Shown: one piece after another, positions 36,023-48,682 of the stretch | Numbering within the stretch: the stretch's first letter is position 1 | Layout: the number at the start of each line of letters is the position of its first letter | DNA from: Rugalucina vietnamica | Taxonomy: Eukaryota > Mollusca > Bivalvia > Lucinida > Lucinidae | Assembly: GCA_964017185.1 (NCBI GenBank) | Contig: OZ024873.1 | Span: 46,548,760 to 46,612,759, forward strand | Length of the DNA stretch: 64,000 nucleotides | Reading direction: 5' to 3' | Notes under the pieces: model-generated | Seen by the model: the letters and a program-made list of their open reading frames with translations, nothing else | Database searches by the model: none | What the model was told of the DNA's origin: nothing | Position numbers and translations under genes: made by a program

Positions 36023-36389
36023 TCACAGTATAAACAAACTCGCTGTCATAATTTTGTCTGCAGCAAACAAAAAATAAAGCATGGCCTTTTTGATGTATGC
36101 ACCTCAGATTGTAAAAGCAGAGATAAACAAAAAATGTACAATCAGTTGGCATGGAGACAATCGGTCTTTATGGATGTGCAGACTGACTTGTATTGTTGCT
36201 GGAATACCTGTACATGTATACAGAACACATTCTTCCATTAGAATTCTGTTTCAATTTAAACATGTATCTCAAAATGTAGTTCAGTGTTTACTGTTCAATA
36301 AAAAAAAAATTTGATAAAAATGTAGGTATAGTATTCTTGTCACACACACATTCATAGCATTAAACATACACTTCAACCTCATTATAATG

Positions 36390-39300
36390 TGTTATGTATG
36401 ACAGTTACTTGTTGAAAGATGTGCATTCAGTACTGGTAAACTTCCCAAGGGAGTATGCCCAGGAAAGTATGATGTTATACATATGATGTTTACTTGTTGT
36501 CCTTAGCAATTATTTACTTTTAGTGTCCCAGATATTGGACATAAACAGGTTGTTTACTTCAGAATTTTCTAGAAATTTCAAATTGTTCTTTGACGGAAAA
36601 GTCCGGAAAAATCTGGAAGAACCTGTTATGTATTCGGGATACACAACTTAACACAGTGGGTTCTAGCTCTGAACTAATTTATTTACTACGAAGCAGCAAA
36701 GACTGTCTATGCAATTATGATAATGAGGGAGTGGTATGAATTGTTTTAAGTTACAGCAATGTTTACTCTAATATTAAGACTCTCTTAAAGTGTATGTTAA
36801 CAAAGCAGTCAGTATCCAACACTTCCCTCCTCTAGATTAGAAGTCCCTTGAATCAGTTCATGTAACTGATACTTGTGAATGTCTTTGTATGTTTAATAAT
36901 CCAGCAATGAATAAACAATTTCTCTTAATTGTCTATGCTTTTGAATTTTTACTTTCTGGAAACTAGTCTACTTTTAATTGATTACATTGTTATATATGTT
37001 TTAGCATGCATGAATACATTTATTCACTTTCTTAGTCTGGACCCATTGAGACAAGCTGTTATCATTTGATATACTATTTCATTCACCTACACTTAATATT
37101 CATTAATGAAATTCCCGTAAAAATGTCATTAACGAAACAAGATACCTTCCCAGCTGATATGCCCATTGATGAAAATTGCTTGTCTGAAAGAAACCAGACT
37201 TTACACAAATGCAAGTGAGATAAGAAGGTGATCATTACTTCTAATCTCTTTATTCATTACAGTAAGGGGTTTATTATGCCCTTGTTGTCTGTAATGAGCC
37301 TTATGTCACTTTTCACACTCTATTTACAAGTTTGTTCACGAATACGAAAGCCTTTCCGGAGGTTTTCTGTCTCGTAACGGATAGCGCCGAGGAGCATGCT
37401 GTGTATCCTCATGTTGTGCGTTGGCTGATCCAGAGTCAGTACCAATTGGATTTTCCACCGACACGTCCGGAGTACTTTCCACGTGCCGTTGCCGCTCATA
37501 TGAAGTACTGCGCATTTGGTCAGCATGGCTACGCCAATTTCCTTGCTCTCCAGTTGTAACCTTGTATGAAAGCGGTCCCGTTTTCTCCGTGATTTTAGCG
37601 TCTGTCCATTTGTTCGTATTGTCACGGTAATTCCTGACCATCACTTTCTCCCCTTCACTGAACTGAGGACGTTTTGGTTCAGTGATAGACATAAACTGCT
37701 TTTTCTCGACAGTGTCCCTGATATTTGGTTTGATTAAATCCAAGCGAGATCGTAACTGTCTACCGAGAAAAAGTTTTGCTGGACTTTCGTTCGTTGTTGC
37801 ATGTGGTGCATTGCGATACTGCAACAAGAAACTGTTGATTTTCTGATGCAACGAACCTCCGTCGGTTGATGCCGATTTCATTGCTAACTTGAAAGTTTGC
37901 ACGAATCGTTCAACTAGCCCTTGGGTAGCAGGGTGCCAAGGTGCTGATGTTTTGTGGATAATTCCATTGTTTCTACAGAATGTTTGAAACTCCTCACTCG
38001 TAAATGTTCTACCGTTATCGCTGATAATCTGTTTTACGACCCCTGACCGTCCAAAGATTTGTCTTAATATATCGATCGTTTTTGAAGCCATAATAGAGTT
38101 CATTACATGTACCTCTGGCCATTTCGAATGTGCATCTACTGCGATGAAGTACATATGTCCCATAAATGGACCAGCGAAGTCGATATGTATGCGTTCCCAG
38201 GGTGCCGAGGGCCATTCCCACGGGTGCGATGATGCTTTCAGTGGCGCTTTCTGATGTACTTGGCATCCTAAGCATTTTTTTTGCCAATTGTTCAATGTCG
38301 CTGCCTAATTGAGGCCACCAGAAGAAGCTTCTGCTTAGTTCTTTCATTTTCACAATGCCTAAATGTCCCTCATGGAGTTCATCTAGCACTTTATTCCGCA
38401 ATTTGATTGGAATAATAAGACGTATCCCCCACATTAAACATCTATTTTCTACTGAAAGTTCATTTCTACGTGTGTAGTATGGTTTCAGTCTCTCATCTTG
38501 GGGTTTGTCAGTCCATCCATTTAACGTAAAGTCAAAGACTTTCGACAGGGTCGGATCGCGACGTGTTTCGCGTTTCACATCACTTGCACTTACAGGCAGG
38601 CTGTCTATTTGTGACAAGTTATACAGTTCTACTGAGTCACTATCTGGTAGATCCTCACTTTGCGAATATGGAAGTCGCGAAAGTCCATCGCAGTTTGCAT
38701 GCGATTTTGAGCTTTTGTACTCAATGTCATAATCATGTCCCTGTAGGAACAACGCGTAGCGTTGCAGACGTGCTGCTGTCGTAGCAGGTATCCCTTTCTT
38801 TGGACCAAAGATCGATATCAATGGCTGATGATCCGTAACAAGCGTAAATTTCCTTGCAAATAACATGCAGTGGAACTTCTTTACTCCCCATACTAAACTT
38901 AGAGCTTCTTTGTGAATCTGTGCATAGTTTTTCTCTGCTGCATTTAGCGTACGCGAAGCGAATGCAATTGGTCTTTCTTCACCATTTTCCATTAAATGTG
39001 AAATCACTGCACCTAGTCCGTATGCTGATGAATCACGCGCAAGCTTTACAGGTAAGTCCGGATTGTAATGTGTCAGCACAGTGTCAGATGTTATCATTTC
39101 TTTCACAGTGTCAAATGCATTTTGTGCCGCTGGTGTCCATGTGTATTTTCTGTCGTTCTTAAGCAACTGATACAGGGGGTGTAATACACTTGCCATGTTC
39201 GGTAGGAAGTGAGAAAAGTAATTTACTAGTCCTAGAAATGCACGAAGTTGTGTCACATTTTCTGGTACGGGAGCATTGATTACTGCCTTGATCTTGTCCT

Positions 39301-42083
39301 GTGTCTTATGTAATCCATTTGCATTGATTTTGTGTCCACAATATGTAATTTCTTCCTGGAAGAAACTGCATTTGTCCCTGTTTACGCGCAAGTTATAATC
39401 CTGTAACCTCTGAAGTACAGTTTCCAGAGTTTTCAAATGTTCTTCATCCGATTTTCCTGTGATGATGATGTCATCCAGAATACAGCTGGTGTTTGGTATG
39501 TCTTTAAGAATTTGATCCATTGTTCTTTGCCAAATACTCGGTGAGGCTGCAATTCCAAATACAAGCCGGTTGTAGGAATATAAACCTTTGTGAGTATTTA
39601 TAGTGAGATAAGACTTTGAGTCCTCACTCATTTCCAATTGATTATAGGCTTGCCGCAAGTCTATTTTTGTAAACTTCTGTCCTCCTGCCAATGACGCGAA
39701 TATGTCCTGTATTCTCGACAGTGGATATTGATCAACTTTGAGTTGTGGGTTTACAGTTACTTTGTAGTCACCGCATATTCTGACTGAATTGTCTCCTTTT
39801 GGAACAGCTACGATCGGGGTAGCCCAGTCGCTGTGATCTACTTTCTGTATAATCCCTTCAGATTCGAGCCGGTCGAGTTCCTTTTCAACTCTTTCTTTCA
39901 AAGCGTAAGGTACTGGCCTTGCTTTGCAGAACTTTGGTTGAGCGTTTTCCTTTAAAGTTAATGACGCTTTCATGCCTTTGACTTTTCCTGATTCAGCTGT
40001 GAAAATTTGATTGTACTTTTGTAACAGTTCCTGGACATCATCATCTGTTGACTTTCCTGTTTGTAGAAACTTTATGGAGTTCCAGTCAAGCTTAATGTGT
40101 TTTAGCCATGCTCTGCCAAATAAAGAAGGGCTGTCCTTTTTCACCACAAACAAATCAAGATTATGTTCTTGGCCTTCATAGTTCACAAGTACATTGATAA
40201 TTCCTGCTGGCGTAATTGTTTCACCTGAATAAGTTTTGAGTCTGGTCTTTGTTTCAGATAAGGGTTTGTGGGAGAATAATTCTTTGTAAGTCCTAATTGG
40301 AATAACAGAGATAGCAGAGCCAGTATCTAATTCCATTTGCAAGTGTTTTCCTTCCATCTTGGGTGTAACACTGATAACATCGGATCTCTTTACCGTATTT
40401 ATGCTAACAGTCAACAGTTCTTCCTCTTCCACAGATTTCACAGACTTCTTGTTCGAAATGTGTTTCTTGGATTGATTCCTATTTTGTTGAGCCTTTTTAC
40501 TCAAACAAGCTCTCTCGATATGTCCCTTTTTAGAGCAAAATCGACATGTCTCTTCCTTAAAGTGACACTGATCAGGAGTGTGATTCGGCCTGTCACAGCG
40601 AAAACATGCCTTATTTACATTCTTGTGCTTAGCAGGGATCGGTGTCCTCTTACTAAGTTTATGTACAGAATCTGGTCTGTGTTGATGTCGCAGCTCAACA
40701 GCGTCTCTTGCTGCCGTTTCCATAGCTGTGGCAATTTCTATAGCTTTGTCTAGCTTTAAGTCGGATTCCGAGAGTAGCCTTTTCTGTATGTTTTCGTTTT
40801 TAATCCCACAAACTAATCTGTCCCCTAGAGCATCACCTAAGGTAGCTTTGAAATCACAATGTTCCGAAAGCTTTCTAAGTTCTGCCACATACACGGTTAC
40901 AGATTCACCTTCATGTTGGTCTCGTTTATGGAACCGAAAACGTTCTGCAATCACTAATGGCTTTGGTGACAGATGATTTTCCAATAATGTCACTATGTCA
41001 TCCAGTCCTTTGGTCGCCGGATCGTCGGGCGTCGTTAAATTCCGTAGGAGGCTGTAGGTTTTCCCTCCCATCATAGCCAATAATGCTGGGACCTTTTTCT
41101 CGTTCGCAATTTCGTTTGCCGCGAAGAACTGTTTCACGCGCTCTGTATACGATTTCCATGTTTCCGTCAAATCATTAAATTCCCCAATATTTCCGATTGC
41201 AAAAGTTGCCATTCTAGTGATGTTAATCCAAGAAATTTAATCCAAAATTTGAGTTCAGGCACAAAAATTCTCGTCGCCAAACAACTTGTTATGTATTCGG
41301 GATACACAACTTAACACAGTGGGTTCTAGCTCTGAACTAATTTATTTACTACGAAGCAGCAAAGACTGTCTATGCAATTATGATAATGAGGGAGTGGTAT
41401 GAATTGTTTTAAGTTACAGCAATGTTTACTCTAATATTAAGACTCTCTTAAAGTGTATGTTAACAAAGCAGTCAGTATCCAACAGAACCAAAGATGTAGA
41501 ATCTTCTAGAGGAGTTTTTTTTTATGTCAAAAGAATATTGTGGAATTTTCTGGAAGGATAATGGCCTCTCTAGAATATTCCAAAACATTAAATTTTGGTA
41601 AACAACTTGTTATTTTTAGTATATGATATCATAGAATTTGCTGGATGAATCCTGAATGTTCCTCAGTGCTATATAAGGGCTACAAATTTTCATAAGGACA
41701 GTCTTTGGGTACTGTTACTATTAAGAAGTCAAAATCTATCTTACTGGAATTTAAACTTATTCTTGGATTACTTTGTGATATTCGATTCTGGATTGGGACA
41801 TAGTGCTATTTTGAAACAAACTTTAATTCTTGGGATCAGAAACTGATACAGACTTGTGTTAAAAAATTCTGAGGGACATTCAGACATTCTTTAAGGGAAT
41901 TAACATCTTGAAAGGTATTGTACATTCATTTTTGTTTGATTGTATATATGCTTTTGATTGTTTCACATGTAATTACTGGTTAAATCACTTCTAAATAGAT
42001 TTGTTAAATTTTAAACAAAGCTTGTTGCTGGCTAACCAACTTGTTGGTTTCCTTAATCTTCTAGTTACGCCTGGCACGTAACA
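36390..42083 (+). repeat. 5' LTR of the Gmr1-like element, split by the inner element
   Basis: LTR parts 36390-36623 and 41490-42083, about 828 bp together; the inner Ty3/gypsy element and its 5-base target repeat lie between them. Confidence 0.9.
36624..41484 (-). mobile_element. Inner Ty3/gypsy LTR retrotransposon, probably Mag-type
   Basis: 4861 bp in the 5' LTR of the Gmr1-like element. LTRs 36624-36821 and 41287-41484 (198 bp) look identical; target repeat GAACC at 36619-36623 and 41485-41489. Coding on the minus strand, about 41212-37336: Gag with two CCHC knuckles (CFRCDRPNHTPDQC, CRFCSKKGHIERAC), protease (ELDTGSAISVIP), RT (LDDIIITG), RNase H (LARDSSAYGLGAVISH), integrase (HEGHLGIVKMKEL, ISDNGRTFTSEE), in normal Ty3/gypsy order. 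PBS candidate TGGCGACGAG and PPT GAGGAGGGAAG. Nearly whole, about one break. Size and short LTRs recall Mag-lineage elements such as Steamer of soft-shell clams; not tested. Confidence 0.9.
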
Positions 42084-42087
42084 GAAT

Positions 42088-42106
42088 TGGGGGCTCGAGT
42101 CCGGGA
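42088..42106 (+). promoter_or_regulatory. Primer binding site of the Gmr1-like element
   Basis: TGGGGGCTCGAGTCCGGGA, four bases after the 5' LTR, resembles the tRNA-Pro primer site known from murine leukaemia virus (TGGGGGCTCGTCCGGG). Confidence 0.7.
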
Positions 42107-42196
42107 TTGAAATTTCTTGTGCACCAAATTTATTTAAAATTCTAAAGTATCTTCACTGTTTGCTGTTTAAATAGCTAAAGCCAGCAAAAAGCAACC

Positions 42197-44227
42197 ATGT
42201 CATTCAAACTAAGTGACTTTATTGCTGCGCCTTCTCAGGAGCTGTTAGATAAGGCCAAAAAGAGTGACCTCTTAGACATAGCTGATCATTATGGGTTGTC
42301 AAATATCAAGACTTCCATGTTAAAACATGAAATTAAGAACATTTTGATTCAGTTTTTTGTTGACGAGGAAATTTTTGATTCCTCGGCTACTTCTCAAGTT
42401 CTAGTCACTCAGACTGACTTGCAGTTGAGGGAACTAGAAATCAAAAGACAAATTGAGATGGAAAAACTAAAATTTGAGTATGAAGAAAGAATAAGGTTGG
42501 AAACTTTAGAACGGGATGAAAGAATAAGGGCAGAAAAGGCCGAAAGGGAAGAAAGAATAAGATTGGAAACTTTAGAACGGGAAGAAAGAATGCATAAACA
42601 AAAGTTAGAAATGGATAAACAAAAGTTAGAAATGGAAGAACGAGAGAAGGAAAAACAAAGAGAATTAGAACGAGAAAAAATTGAGTTAGAAAAAGAAAAA
42701 TTAGAAAGAGAAGAAAGGCTTGAAATTGAAAAAGAAAAATTTAAATTTGAAATTGAAGAAAAAGAAAGAGAAAGGCAATTTCAGTTACGAATGAAGGAAA
42801 TTGAACTTAATGACAAATCAAAATCTTTGCCTTTGGCTACTAGTACAGTATTTGATGTCACAAAACACATTCGTCTCGTTCCTCCATTTCAAGAAAAAGA
42901 GGTTGACAAATATTTCTTACATTTTGAGAAGGTGGCAGAAAACTTGAAATGGCCAAGAGAGCACTGGACCTTGCTTTTGCAAAGTGTTGTAATTGGTAAA
43001 GCTCGAGAAATTTACACTCAGCTTTCTCTTGAGCAAAGCTCAGATTATGATACAGTAAAGGAATTTATTCTTAAGGCTTATGAGTTGGTCCCTGAGGCAT
43101 ACAGGCAGAAATTTAGAGACTGTAGAAAAGAACATGACCAGACTCATGTTGAGTTTGCTAGAACAAAAGAGCAACTATTTGATAGATGGTGTTCTTCAAA
43201 GAAAGTAGGTTCTGATCATGCAAAGCTAAGGCAGCTCATGCTTGTTGAAGAATTCAAACGGTGCATAAATTCTGATGTTAAGGCTTTCTTGAACGAAAGA
43301 GAAGTTGAAAACTTGGAAACAGCAGCACGTTTAGCTGATGACTATGCTTTGACTCATAAGGCTTCATTTGTCAACAAGCCATATCCTAGGAAACCATATA
43401 ACCCTCAATCAAAGCAAATTACCCCTCAGTCAAAACCATATTCCCCTCAGTCCGGTCCCAAAGCCAATCCCAGTAATCCAACTGACAATTCCAGTCCAAA
43501 ACCCAAATTTTCTAGTGAAAACAAAGGACAAAATCCCTTATCCCAGCCAATTTGTAATTATTGTAAGAAAACTGGCCACATTATTTCTGAATGTTTGGCA
43601 CTGAAACGAAAGAAAGAAAGAGAAAATCTAGATAGTGCTAAACCGACAGGTCTCACCTCCTTAAAGGCTAAACCACAGTCTTGTATCCAGGAAGAAAACC
43701 CTATACTGACCAGAACTTGTAATGAGTCAGTCTCTGAGGATTCTATTATGGAGATTTATGAACCATTCTTATCAGATGGTTTTGTGTCACTTAACAGTGA
43801 CTCTGCCCAGTCTACCCCTATCAAAATCTTACGAGATACCGGAGCTTCTCAATCCCTTATCTTGGCAGATACCTTGCCATTTTCCGAGAAGTCTTCTTCT
43901 GGGACAAGTGTCCTTATCCAGGGCGTAGAGTGTGGATTTGTTAATGTACCGCTCCATAATATCTATTTGTCCTCAGACTTAGTTAAAGGTCCCGTGGCTG
44001 TAGGTATTAGACCTTCCTTACCCTTTAAAGGTATTCATTTGCTGTTAGGCAATGATTTGGCAGGAGATAAGGTTGTGGTAAACCCACTTTTGACCAGCAC
44101 ACCATGTGTTGATCAACCACCTGATCCCATTGAGCAGGAAATTCCTGACCTTTACCCTTCTTGTGCTGTCACTAGGGCAATGGCAAAGAAAGCCAAATTA
44201 TATGATGGGATGCAGGACATAAAATGA
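42197..44227 (+). mobile_element. Gag-protease region of the Gmr1-like element
   Basis: Open for 676 codons. About residues 75-215 form a highly charged Glu/Lys/Arg coiled coil; about 225-395 is a Gag region whose latter part (AYRQKFRDCRKEHDQTHVEF, LRQLMLVEEFKRCI) resembles a SCAN domain; then a Pro/Ser/Gln-rich stretch, CNYCKKTGHIISEC zinc knuckle, and a retropepsin motif DTGASQSLI. The relation of SCAN to Gmr1-type Gag is established; the match here is by eye. The reading ends at the border of the composite insertion. Confidence 0.85.
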
Positions 44228-44983
44228 GAATAATTTTATTTACAGTTTATACACAATTTTAATTTTTCTTCTTCTTTATTTTGCTCATGTTCATGTTTAG
44301 ATATGGTTTAAGGTTTGAAATAATATTTATCAAGGTCTTTTATGCTCAAAAGGCATCATGATCAGACTGTTTAACATTGATAACTTGGTGACAACACCTG
44401 CATCACACCTGCATCAAGTTGGAAAGCCTCTTAGTGGTGTTATGCAACTCTGATTCTAAATGAAACAGTTTCTGTTATGTAACTATCTATAATTGTCTGG
44501 CCAGTGCAGTTCTGAGGTTACATCAAATAATTTCTCTTATGTAATTATGTATAACTGTCTGGCTTAAAGTTTTTGGGATGGTACTATCTATGGATCAAAC
44601 AGAATTAATAAAGGTTACTGATAAGCAGTTCTTAGTTCAGTGTTCAAATTGAATCAGTTTGATAAACATGTCTATTAAGCTATTATCATTTGTGTGGAAT
44701 TATCTATAGGATTTATTATTTTAAGGATGAAATAACTTTTACTTCTAATATTAATAATTCATTCTTTGGATGGGATAAATAACTATTAAATAGTTACATT
44801 GGAATCTAAGGATAATTGAAAAAATTCAATGCATCTCACAGAGCGGGGTATGTCTACATGTATTATAATCATGGATTCATCTAAACACTGGAAAGTAATG
44901 GAATGTGGATGCCAACACTAGGAAGACTACAATAGCGCTTCCTGTCAACTGTCGCAAATGAGAGCATTAAAAAACGTTGGAAA

Positions 44984-44986
<3 letters not shown>

Positions 44987-45022
<36 letters not shown>
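44987..45022. repeat. Long A-run
   Basis: About 35 A within the composite insertion; no clear retrocopy next to it. Confidence 0.9.
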
Positions 45023-45023
<1 letters not shown>

Positions 45024-45409
45024 ACTTATGATCAATCCAGGATTCATATTTAGATGACTGAGCAGAGCTCTTCATACTACAGCTATGACTGATTTTGTTG
45101 AGAAACATACAAATATACATTTGTGGCATAACTTCAAACTTTCGAAGATTGAATCAGCAATGTCACCTGCGTGCATCAAGGTCTACAGCTAGCCGAAATA
45201 CAGATCGGTTAAATTTCCATGCAGTCCCAGTATTCAAGTATTTGTGGTAGTGGAAGCAAGTGTCGAAATAAAGTGCTATTATGTGTTTTCAAAGCAAGTT
45301 TTGTGTTAATATAAAAGCAGAGCATTTTTTATTTATTCAGTAGAGCTATCTATTCTTTGTAGTGTTCATGCCTAAAGGATGGCATTCTTGTGTTTAAGGT
45401 CTGTGTTTT

Positions 45410-45560
45410 TTCTTTAAGGTGGTTAAAAGTATTCCTTTGGTGGATGGTGGAATAAAATAAAAGTGTTGAAGGTATTCTTTTGGTGGAATAAGTTTATTTT
45501 TTAAGGTGTTTAAAAGTATTCTTTTGGTGGAATAAGTTGAGTTCAATTCCGTTGGTGGAG
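45410..45560. repeat. Short tandem repeat, TATTCTTTTGGTGGAATAAG
   Basis: Three to four imperfect units of about 55-60 bp, each with AAGGTGTT/TAAAAGTATTC and TTTTGGTGGA. Confidence 0.7.
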
Positions 45561-46729
45561 TTTTAGGAGAGAAAGTGTATAGCATTGGCAAAATTTAGTG
45601 CTCAGTGTTTTCATCAATATCTGTGATGTGGAAAGCTCAGAAAGCAGAGTATTTATGTGTTATAAGTAATTTAGCAAGGAAATGTATTCTAACAGTATCA
45701 AGTCAGTTTTGCAATCATACTCCAGGGCTGAAAATTTAGCATGAAGGCTGTATTGACCAAATCCGCATTAATTTGCTTGATCCCGATTTTCCGATTTTCG
45801 ATTTTGGAAGCAGATAGCTGGGATGGACCCTCTCGGTTTGTCAATTGGGCAGTATTGGGTATTGGATACACCTTCAGGTATTGGCAAGTGACTGACTGGA
45901 GGGGGTCTGGCTGGTTGTTAAGTTTGCTGATTTTATTGTTTGTTTGCTGGGGGCCTGCAATTAGTGTGGATAGGGTCAATTTCATTATAACAGGAGATTA
46001 ATATTTCAATTAGAAATCAATATTTGGATAGCTCATCAAGCTGCCAAAGAACTGATTCAGTCTAGAAATGTTCAGAGGTACACATATCAAATTGCATGTG
46101 AAGAAATGATGGTATGTTGTAATATAGATTATGATCAGAACAGCTATTTTGTCAGTCCGAATAAGTATTTCAGTCAAACAATCTTTATCACAGGTAGAAT
46201 TTCTATTTTTTTTGTGTTGGTTGAATCATAAGTAAAAGATGGCATCATTCCGCTGCAATGCGATTTGGCATTTCATAATACTATCACTGCTTTCAACATT
46301 CTAACATTGCTTGATATACAATCTAGGTAAGACATTCAGTTGTCATGTACTGCATATCCTGTTTGCAATTTCAGTGCCTGATCTAATGCATGGAGACCAC
46401 TGGTCTACAAAAACATCCTTTGAAGTGGAAACAGTGTTATCAATGTTTCTGACTGAACCAATACGGGACTGCCCAAATCGATGAGCATCCAAGGCTAGGT
46501 ATATTTCTATTCACAATGTTCAGTGACTGCCTCTGAGAATTTATGTCCTTTTTTCTAGCATTTCTCAGCCCCCTGATTATTCAATGCACCCTTTCATGCC
46601 TGAAATCAACACTAAGAATGATCCTATTAAGCAGTTCTTCTCACTATCTTGAGTCTCAGGACCAGGGCTGACCCATTCATGCTCCGTTTCGTGTCTGATA
46701 AGGCTTAGAGATTGCCCGTCGTGTCTGAA

Positions 46730-47250
46730 TACTCAAGCCTCTGGGGGAATCCTTTCTGCACCGATCGTGTCTGATCTAAGGCAGCAAATTGCCGGTCGTG
46801 TCTGAAGTTGCTAGCCTTTGGTCTTGAGAGCACCGTCGTGTCTGAATTCTCAGACCCTCCAGGATCCCCCAGCATTCAGGGGTCAAGCCTATCATGTACA
46901 CTCATCCATGCATACACCTTTGCATCTTTTCATGTCTGATCTAAAACATCAAATTGCCTGTCGTGTCTGAAGCCGCTAGCCTTTGGTCTCGAGAGCACCG
47001 TCGTGTCTGAAGTCTCAGACCCTCCAGGATCCCCAGCATTCAGGGGTCAAGCATACCAGGTGCACTTACAAATGCATACATTTTTGCACTGCTTCATGTC
47101 TGATCTAAGGCAGCAAATTGCCGGTCGTGTCTGAAGTTGCTAGCCTTTGGTCTTGAGAGCACCGTCGTGTCTGAATTCTCAGACCCTCCAGGATCCCCAA
47201 GCATTCAGGGGTCAAGCCTTTCATGTACACTCATCATGCATACATTCAGA
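46730..47250. repeat. Minisatellite, period about 165 bp, GTCGTGTCTGA word
   Basis: Units begin CACCGTCGTGTCTGAA near 46831, 46996 and 47160; each has CAGACCCTCCAGGATCC and CATTCAGGGGTCAAGC. Decayed CATGCCTGA-type relatives continue to about 47720. Confidence 0.8.
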
Positions 47251-48479
47251 ATATGGCTTAATAGGGTTGTTCAAAGGACATAAATGTCTAAGAACCAAGA
47301 CTGGTATATTCATGGATGTTTCTATCTAGATTTGGGAAGTCCCAGGTTTTGCAAATTTGGTGCCATTACATGCCTGAATCTAATGAGGAGAGATAGCTCC
47401 ATTCTTGCCTGATACTCGCTTTTGTAAGACAGCACGGTTCTTGCCTGGTGAAATTTAAACTTCAAAAGGTAAATGACCCCATTTCATGCTCAGTTTCATG
47501 CCTGATTAGGCTCGAGATAGCACTGTTCATGGCTCTAGTCTCAGCCTCCAAGTGGAATTCTGTTCATGCCTCTAGTCTCAGCCTCCAAGTGGAATTCTAT
47601 CTGCACCATTTCATGCCTGAATCCAAGGTTCCAAGACACCGCCATGCCTGACACTTGGCCTTTGGTCATGAGATACACCGTTCATGCCTCATGTCTTCCC
47701 CCAGCATCTTGTCAAGAGACATAGCATTATGACCGAAGTCTCAGATAAGCAACTATGCATACCGGTAGTTATTTAGAAAGTCTAAGATCTGGTCATGCCA
47801 GGAATTATAAGATGCGTGTCTAATATTTGTCATTTAGAGATCAAGCAGGCCTTATACATGTACATCCTGTAGGGGTTTAGAATCATTTTAAATGGATAGT
47901 TTCACATCGTAAACACATTCACAAGATGCATATGTAGTCTTCAATTTCAGGTTTAGTTAGGCATATATATGATTATCATGATATACAATGGGATACACAA
48001 TTGCAGGTTTTTATGGTGTTAAGTTTGACTTTCTAATGTTATCTTTGTAGTAATATTAGTTAAACCTATGGTGGAATTAAGGGCAAGCATCTTTATTTGT
48101 TATCTTTTGATACAACTTAAGAGCGTTTTGAGACTGTGTTGGGTCCCACCAATGGCTAGTCATTCATTCTTTACGTGCATCATGTTCGTTTCAATATTGA
48201 GTATATTTTATTTCATAATTTACATATGAAGTAAGTAAGTGAGTAATTTGCTTGACCTGTTTCACTGTTGTATTGTAATTTTTTTTTTTTTTTTTTTTTT
48301 TATCTGCACCTTGATATCCTACTTTTACTATTGCCGGGTTGTGTCCATGCGTAAATAAACCAAGAAGCGTTGGCTCCCTACTGGCATTAAAAATTGTTGA
48401 CAATGATGTTAAACCCAATTTACTAACATTAGGATCAAACAGCTTATGACAGAATCGAACCCAAGACCCTATATTTAGG

Positions 48480-48682
48480 TATCAGATCAGTCATCAACCT
48501 TTCAGTGTCTGAAGACTGGGGATTTAGAACCCATCATCAGCTGAAGTTATGTTCTGCTTGAACCTTGTGTAGTAATTTGTTCTCATATGTCTCGACTGAA
48601 ACACAAGTTAGAGTTGGCTCCGTCCCAACATGACTTAAAATTGTTGACTGGGATGTTAAACCTCAAAAAACAAACAAACAGA
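48480..48682 (+). repeat. SINE-like repeat, same 3' end
   Basis: Ends GTCCCAACATGACTTAAAAT, GTTGACTGGGATGTTAAACC and an ACAAACAAACA tail. Lies within the composite insertion at 44224-51020. Confidence 0.55.

Larger units (their letters stand above)
35551..36389. other. Intron 18 before the retroelement
   Basis: Holds the SINE-like repeat with its MITE2 and otherwise AT-rich sequence with no coding. The last bases before the element (CCTCATTATAATG) are repeated just after it at 62445-62457. Confidence 0.6.
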
